DNA from: Candidatus Parcubacteria bacterium
GTDB taxonomy: Bacteria; Patescibacteriota; Minisyncoccia; Phycocordibacterales; Zambryskibacteraceae
Length of the DNA stretch: 7,989 bases
Direction: 5' to 3'
Assembly (NCBI GenBank): GCA_019661845.1
Contig: JAIFWL010000031.1
Coordinates: 1 to 7,989 of the forward strand
Part shown: piece after piece, positions 5,091-7,989 of the stretch
Numbering within the stretch: the stretch's first letter is position 1
Layout of the letters: each line of letters begins with the position of its first letter
Notes under the pieces: model-generated
Told to the model about the DNA's origin: nothing
What the model saw: only the letters and a program-made list of their open reading frames with translations
Database searches by the model: none
Made by a program: the position numbers and the translations under genes

Positions 5091-5279
5091 GTGCCCATCT
5101 TAGAGAAAGAGATTAAGAAGTCCGCGAAGCATAAGCAATCTATTGCAGATGGGAAAGAGAGAGTCCCCTGCGCTAACTATCCTGTATGTTGCAGGAAGAG
5201 GCTCAACAAGGTTGAGCGACGTGAGTTCGGAGGCTTGTGTGCCCTCTGCTTCGGCGTCCTCCAAGCTGGAGCCAAGTAG
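5091..5279 (+). CDS. 62-aa cysteine-rich, probably zinc-binding small protein
   Basis: The start is GTG with a GAGG site 6 nt upstream. The N-terminal third is basic and helical (LEKEIKKSAKHKQSIADGKERV). It is followed by five cysteines: C27, C33, C34, C50 and C53, in the arrangement PCANYPVCCRKR and GGLCALCFGVL. Two Cys pairs separated by about 15 residues suggest a single zinc-ribbon-like site. This is inferred from spacing; no named family is recognised. It has no membrane segment. The combination of a basic helix and a possible zinc knuckle would suit nucleic-acid or ribosome binding, but nothing shows this directly. The gene is isolated, with its own candidate promoter upstream and a 10-bp hairpin terminator 11 bp after the TAG stop. 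Confidence 0.75.
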   Translation: MPILEKEIKKSAKHKQSIADGKERVPCANYPVCCRKRLNKVERREFGGLCALCFGVLQAGAK

Positions 5280-5289
5280 AGTTCTTCTG

Positions 5290-5320
5290 CCGCCGCGTCG
5301 TGAGACGCGGCGGGCTTTTT
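5290..5320 (+). terminator. intrinsic terminator of the Cys-rich minigene
   Basis: A perfect 10-bp stem CCGCCGCGTC / GACGCGGCGG (5290-5299, 5304-5313) with a GTGA tetraloop is followed by GC and five T's. Its last T is also the first base of a TATAAT. Confidence 0.92.
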
Positions 5321-5325
5321 ATAAT
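5320..5325 (+). promoter_or_regulatory. candidate -10 box of the 121-aa gene
   Basis: TATAAT overlaps the T-run of the preceding terminator and has no clear -35. It would give a leader of about 40 nt. An alternative pair, TTGCAA (5327-5332) and TAGATT (5350-5355) with a 17-nt spacer, would start too close to the SD. Confidence 0.3.
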
Positions 5326-5360
5326 TTTGCAATTACCAATAACAGAGGGTAGATTGAAGA

Positions 5361-5366
5361 GGGAGG
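5361..5366 (+). promoter_or_regulatory. strong Shine-Dalgarno of the 121-aa gene
   Basis: GGGAGG ends 6 nt before GTG 5373. It fits that GTG better than the in-frame ATG at 5385, which is 18 nt away from the SD. Confidence 0.7.
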
Positions 5367-5372
5367 TACAAG

Positions 5373-5738
5373 GTGAGTAAGAAGATGCTGACAGGCCGCG
5401 AAGTCAAGGAACTTCTCAATTCGCCCTTTCTCAAGGAGCATAACAGGAGGATTGACCAGCTTGGGAACGCCATTCTTCACCTCTCGCCAGAGGTGAAGGC
5501 GGAATGTCTCCAAGCAATGTCTGATCAAGCAGAGAAGGATCGAGTACGTGATCTCCTTTACGAAGGAGATTGTAAGGACGAAGAATTCCTCGACCAGCAA
5601 ACGTTCGAGGAATACGAGGAGCTTGGGAAGCGACTCCCCACTTGGTTTCCCTTCCTATCTTCCGCAAGTTTAGAGGATCTCAAGGATTACGCGTACGCTC
5701 TGATGGATTGGCGGATGCGCAAGACACAACAGAATTGA
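5373..5738 (+). CDS. 121-aa acidic helical hypothetical protein
   Basis: A GTG start with a strong GGGAGG site begins MSKKMLTGREVKELLNSPFLKEH; ATG 5385 is a weaker alternative start. The protein is soluble, charged and apparently all-helical. It has a strongly acidic middle (residues about 65-85, including YEGDCKDEEFLDQQTFEEYEEL) and an aromatic C-terminal part (PTWFPFLSSASLEDLKDYAYALMDWRMRK). Two cysteines (C44 and C67) are far apart. No family or catalytic motif is recognised, so no function is proposed. It is the largest of the SD-led minigenes. It is followed 3 bp after TGA by its own hairpin terminator, which runs into the convergent gene at 5773. Codon composition is richer in GC than in the cyclase-like gene. 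Confidence 0.8.
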   Translation: MSKKMLTGREVKELLNSPFLKEHNRRIDQLGNAILHLSPEVKAECLQAMSDQAEKDRVRDLLYEGDCKDEEFLDQQTFEEYEELGKRLPTWFPFLSSASLEDLKDYAYALMDWRMRKTQQN

Positions 5739-5741
5739 CCG

Positions 5742-5778
5742 GACCGCATGGCTCGCCCAGCGGTCTTCGTTTTTATTT
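5742..5778 (+). terminator. intrinsic terminator of the 121-aa gene
   Basis: GACCGC (5742-5747) pairs with GCGGTC (5760-5765), extended inward after a bulged A by TGG/CCA around a CTCGC loop. TTCG and then TTTTTATTT follow. The T-run covers the stop codon of the convergent minus-strand gene. Confidence 0.7.
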
Positions 5779-6177
5779 CATCAATCCTTCAAGGATTCCA
5801 GAGGAATTCACTTTCAATAATTTCACCGCGCCGACTGATGGTGCGCCAGACTTGCGTTCTGCATAAGCCACTTGGATTTCTTGAGAATTTTTCGGAATGT
5901 AAGTTGATTGCGGAGCAATGTCTGTGCCGATGAAGAAGGGGTTTGTCGTCTTGTATCCTGTAGCTGTCTTCAAATCCACTTGAGCATAGTAAGAAGTACT
6001 CCCCCCGCTCTGCTTCATCACCAAGTAAGCCTTGTCCTCTAAGCCATCACCGTTCAAATCCCCCTTCGCTTCATTACCGAAGTATTTGAATTCAGATTTA
6101 TTTGTGGTCGAAGAAATTTTAAATATCACGATCGCAATAATTACAATCCCTACACTGACCAGAACTTTTTTATTCAT
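5773..6177 (-). CDS. membrane-anchored protein with a DxNxDGxxD (FG-GAP/dockerin-like) loop
   Basis: This 134-aa protein has an N-terminal hydrophobic segment (about residues 5-21, after MNKK) that is a signal anchor or uncleaved signal, so the rest probably faces outward. GDLNGDGLEDKAYLV contains the calcium-binding loop D40-x-N42-x-D44-G-x-x-D48, as found in FG-GAP/VCBS and dockerin repeats; only one copy is present. The remainder (YYAQVDLKTATGYKTTNPFFIG, then APQSTYIP and IQVAYAERKSG) looks like beta strands. I recall similar short proteins as common hypotheticals in Parcubacteria, which supports the taxonomic guess but not a function. TATACT lies 6 nt before the ATG and predicts a leaderless mRNA. 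It is divergent from the 90-aa gene at 6276 and convergent with the 121-aa gene. Confidence 0.82.
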   Translation of the reverse strand: MNKKVLVSVGIVIIAIVIFKISSTTNKSEFKYFGNEAKGDLNGDGLEDKAYLVMKQSGGSTSYYAQVDLKTATGYKTTNPFFIGTDIAPQSTYIPKNSQEIQVAYAERKSGAPSVGAVKLLKVNSSGILEGLMK

Positions 6178-6183
6178 GCTCTA

Positions 6184-6189
6184 AGTATA
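6184..6189 (-). promoter_or_regulatory. -10 box of the FG-GAP-like gene (leaderless start)
   Basis: TATACT on the minus strand lies 6 nt before ATG 6177, the same geometry as at ftsH, smpB and the cyclase-like gene. No -35 is evident. Confidence 0.5.
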
Positions 6190-6228
6190 TGCCAAGCGGA
6201 GTAATCCACAGCTCCCATATTCTTCTAC

Positions 6229-6257
6229 TTGACATATTTACTATCTTATGATAGGAT
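6229..6257 (+). promoter_or_regulatory. strong sigma70-type promoter of the 90-aa gene
   Basis: A perfect TTGACA (6229-6234), a 17-nt spacer and TAGGAT (6252-6257) preceded by TGA (extended -10) make this the best full promoter in the window. Transcription would start near 6264, just before the SD. Confidence 0.7.
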
Positions 6258-6265
6258 TTAAGGCT

Positions 6266-6270
6266 GGAGG
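6266..6270 (+). promoter_or_regulatory. Shine-Dalgarno of the 90-aa gene
   Basis: GGAGG ends 5 nt before GTG 6276. It selects this frame over an overlapping ATG at 6248 in another frame, which has no SD and lies inside the promoter. Confidence 0.7.
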
Positions 6271-6275
6271 TTCCC

Positions 6276-6548
6276 GTGCTAACGTTTTCTATGCTGTTGT
6301 TGTGTCTCAGTATGTTCGTCGGAACGGTCCTCGGCTTCATGGCCTACTCGAAGGGCAACGGCCCAGGACTCATGGCGTGTGTAGGGCAACTCGTCGCCTT
6401 CGCGCTGATGGTCCGCTACCTGAACCCAGGCATCCAGTTCGATGGGGTGTGGCAGCGGTTGTTACTCTCGGTGTTCGCCGCCGGCATTCTCTTCGGAGCC
6501 GCTGTCGTTCACGTGAAGAGTGTAACCCCTAACGGCCACCATCCCTGA
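6276..6548 (+). CDS. 90-aa small membrane protein with three helices
   Basis: A GTG start with an ideal GGAGG begins MLTFSMLLLCLSMFVGTVLG. Three hydrophobic segments (about 4-23, 30-47 and 60-80) separated by short polar loops (YSKGNGPG and YLNPGIQFDGVWQR) indicate a small integral membrane protein; the C-terminus is short and polar (VKSVTPNGHHP). The helices contain Gly/Ala small-residue patterns that favour helix packing. No family is recognised, so transport, toxin-like and structural roles all remain open. The sequence is visibly richer in G/C-ending codons than its neighbours, which may reflect a different origin. The gene is monocistronic: full promoter, short leader, SD and a two-tier hairpin terminator 6 bp after TGA. 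Confidence 0.78.
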   Translation: MLTFSMLLLCLSMFVGTVLGFMAYSKGNGPGLMACVGQLVAFALMVRYLNPGIQFDGVWQRLLLSVFAAGILFGAAVVHVKSVTPNGHHP

Positions 6549-6554
6549 CACCTT

Positions 6555-6609
6555 GGACCCCGTTTACCTTGAGCTCGTAGCTCTCGGCAGACGGGGTCCG
6601 TTTTTATTT
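6555..6609 (+). terminator. two-tier intrinsic terminator of the 90-aa gene
   Basis: The outer 9-bp stem GGACCCCGT (6555-6563) / ACGGGGTCC (6591-6599) encloses an inner hairpin GAGCT-CGT-AGCTC (6571-6583), followed by GTTTTTATTT. It overlaps the 3' end of the convergent gene at 6604. Confidence 0.85.
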
Positions 6610-6798
6610 ACTTAATTCCTTAACCTTACTTTCAAGTTCAGCGATGCGTTCATCATCAGTCTTATGATGAATGATAAATTTCTTAATAGATGGCCACAGG
6701 ATGAGGCCAATCACCACATCGAAGAGGAATATGAGGAATAGCTCGAACTCCCAGTGAGCCTTGTCTTGGAGTAAGGTGAGGAAAGTTTCGTGTTCCAT
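6604..6798 (-). CDS. 64-aa single-pass membrane protein with a C-terminal coiled coil
   Basis: MEHETFLTLLQDKAHWEFELF leads into one hydrophobic helix (about residues 17-36, LFLIFLFDVVIGLILWP). A basic, His-rich stretch (KKFIIHHK) and a charged heptad-like tail (DDERIAELESKVKELSK) suggest a short cytoplasmic coiled coil. I recall similar short proteins beginning ME-HETFL as frequent Parcubacteria hypotheticals; the function is unknown. The start is supported by an extended -10 TGA-TATACT that ends 9 nt upstream, predicting a leader of only 2-3 nt. GGGAG in that gap could alternatively act as an SD. The 3' end overlaps the T-run of the terminator of the convergent 90-aa gene. An Asp within the membrane segment is unusual for a simple anchor. 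Confidence 0.72.
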   Translation of the reverse strand: MEHETFLTLLQDKAHWEFELFLIFLFDVVIGLILWPSIKKFIIHHKTDDERIAELESKVKELSK

Positions 6799-6807
6799 AT
6801 TGCTCCC

Positions 6808-6816
6808 AGTATATCA
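6808..6816 (-). promoter_or_regulatory. extended -10 promoter of the 64-aa gene
   Basis: TGA-TATACT on the minus strand is an extended -10. The 9-nt gap to ATG 6798 implies an almost leaderless transcript. Confidence 0.5.
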
Positions 6817-6857
6817 GAGGCATGTAAGAACTCAGCTCGACAGGGGTCTATTGTTGT

Positions 6858-7989
6858 ATGAGCTACCTCTTCTCCCCCCGGACTATTGCCCTGCTGGCAC
6901 TCCTCGCTGTACTTATAATCCTTTTTACCTTCGCAGCCCTCTTCACCTCTCTTACGGAGAATGCGCTCGATGTCCGCTCATCTCAAGGTATTAAGCTTGG
7001 CACTCCACAATTCAGAAGAGCTATTGAGAGCATCACTCGCTCCCCTGCTACTCCACTTGATACTGAGATAGAAATTTTTAGAGATGGCAGAGATTTCCTT
7101 GATGATCTCTTGAAAGAAATTAACGGAGCCAAGCACTCTATCACTATTACTAATTACATCTTTAACCCCGGCAAGATGACCGACGACACTTTCGACGCAC
7201 TAGCGAAGAAAGCTAGTCAAGGTGTGGAGGTCCGCCTACTCCTCGACGACCACGGCGGAGGTGATGCACCGAAAGATAAATTAGAGGAGATGAAACAAGC
7301 TGGAGTAAAGATCGCGAGCTTCCGCCCAGTGAGCTTCCGCACTCTTACTCGCCTTCACCGCCGCACTCACGTCAGAGCCATAGTGATAGATGGCAAGGTG
7401 GGCTACACTGGTGGACTCGCCTTCCAAGACGAGTGGTACAGCGATGGCAAGAGTGAGAAGGGGTGGCGAGATACCATGTTTAAGTACGATGGCTCGATGG
7501 CTCGCGCCACTCAAGACCAGTTCAATAGTCTCTGGCGACAAACTGATGGAGAGATCCTCTCTGGCGACAACTTCTACCCGCCACTTCCCCCAGCTCTTAT
7601 CCCACCACCTGACTCTTACTTCATCTCCCTCTTCCATAGTCCAGCACCAGACATCTCTGGAGACTTGCTCGACATCATCTGGCTCACTATAAGCGGTGCC
7701 CAGGATCACATTTACCTTGCTACTCCATACCTCACTCCTCCACCAGAAGTGCTTGAGGCTCTCACCACTGCAGTCGAACGCGGGGTCGAGGTAGAAATAC
7801 TGGTCCCCGGTCCATATACCGATACACGCATCATCCGCGCCGCCACGCGATCGTATTATGAAGATCTATTGAAAGCGGGAGTGCACATTTACGAATATCA
7901 GCCCGGCCGCTTCCATGAGAAGATCCTTACCGCAGATGGCGAGTGGTCTCTCATCGGCTCTCCAAACATGGACAACCGCTCAGCCTCCC
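6858..7989 (+). CDS. phospholipase D / cardiolipin synthase family protein, 3' partial
   Basis: The frame is open from ATG 6858 to the right edge, giving 377 codons; the stop is outside the window. There is an N-terminal membrane helix (about 8-30), then two PLD domains. Domain 1 (about 70-235) has ITITNYIFNPGKMTDD, VRLLLDDHGG and the motif H171-V-R173-x4-D178, followed by GKVGYTGGLAFQDEW. Domain 2 (about 260 onward) has IYLATPYLTPPPEVLEAL and VEILVPGPYTD, then the canonical H353-E-K355-x4-D360, and finally WSLIGSPNMDNRS. This order matches bacterial cardiolipin synthases, which join two phosphatidylglycerols at the membrane; about 100 more residues would be expected. The first motif has Arg instead of Lys, so activity or substrate may differ. 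A -10-like TATTGT lies just before the ATG, but no firm promoter was found. Confidence 0.9.
   Translation, partial: MSYLFSPRTIALLALLAVLIILFTFAALFTSLTENALDVRSSQGIKLGTPQFRRAIESITRSPATPLDTEIEIFRDGRDFLDDLLKEINGAKHSITITNYIFNPGKMTDDTFDALAKKASQGVEVRLLLDDHGGGDAPKDKLEEMKQAGVKIASFRPVSFRTLTRLHRRTHVRAIVIDGKVGYTGGLAFQDEWYSDGKSEKGWRDTMFKYDGSMARATQDQFNSLWRQTDGEILSGDNFYPPLPPALIPPPDSYFISLFHSPAPDISGDLLDIIWLTISGAQDHIYLATPYLTPPPEVLEALTTAVERGVEVEILVPGPYTDTRIIRAATRSYYEDLLKAGVHIYEYQPGRFHEKILTADGEWSLIGSPNMDNRSAS

Noticed and set aside
6248..6532. 94-codon frame overlapping the 90-aa gene
   Set aside because: Its ATG lies inside the promoter, it has no SD, and its Arg-rich product looks like a frame shadow. The GTG 6276 frame has an ideal SD and membrane helices.
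7281..7709. 142-codon minus-strand frame
   Set aside because: It is antisense to the conserved PLD domain and shows no start signals or recognisable motifs.

Overview
The window looks like a piece of a Patescibacteria/CPR genome (Parcubacteria-like). This is inferred from gene content and style. There is a compact ftsH / smpB / ssrA (tmRNA) protein quality-control cluster. Several small membrane-anchored hypotheticals resemble ones I associate with that group. Several genes have a -10 box only 6-7 nt before an ATG, which implies leaderless mRNAs. TGA ends two well-supported genes, so the UGA-recoded CPR lineages (Gracilibacteria/SR1) are unlikely.

Layout. Positions 2-496 hold the 3' part of a membrane protein with a bacterial PH (bPH2) domain, followed by a DUF378-like two-helix membrane protein (580-768). 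A long bidirectional terminator (787-822) separates these from ftsH on the minus strand (824-2776). ftsH and smpB (2823-3260) diverge from a 46-bp gap that contains both promoters. The tmRNA gene ssrA (3294-3687) follows smpB by 33 bp and ends at its own terminator. SmpB and tmRNA rescue stalled ribosomes, and FtsH is known in other bacteria to degrade some tagged proteins, so these three genes form one functional unit. A polytopic membrane protein resembling the CrtYc/CrtYd lycopene cyclase fold (3741-4517) comes next.

From about 4527 to 6609 the style changes. Five small plus-strand genes (32, 48, 62, 121 and 90 aa) each have a strong Shine-Dalgarno sequence. Three of them start at GTG. Each ends at or in its own GC-rich hairpin terminator. 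None is recognised. The first runs through its own terminator, so terminated transcripts would lack a stop codon. The second contains an uninterrupted run of 21 A's encoding seven lysines, downstream of a cluster of ATAGCGTAT repeats. A minus-strand leaderless gene for a membrane-anchored protein with a DxNxDGxxD loop (5773-6177) lies inside this block.

The window ends with a small minus-strand membrane/coiled-coil protein (6604-6798) and the first 377 codons of a phospholipase D / cardiolipin synthase family protein (6858 to the edge). The first HKD motif of that protein has Arg in place of Lys.

The most interesting signals are: the coexistence of leaderless ATG genes and SD-led, often GTG-started minigenes; the nonstop ORF and the poly-A ORF within about 1.7 kb of ssrA/smpB, both of which could challenge ribosomes; and the long, atypically ending tmRNA tag.
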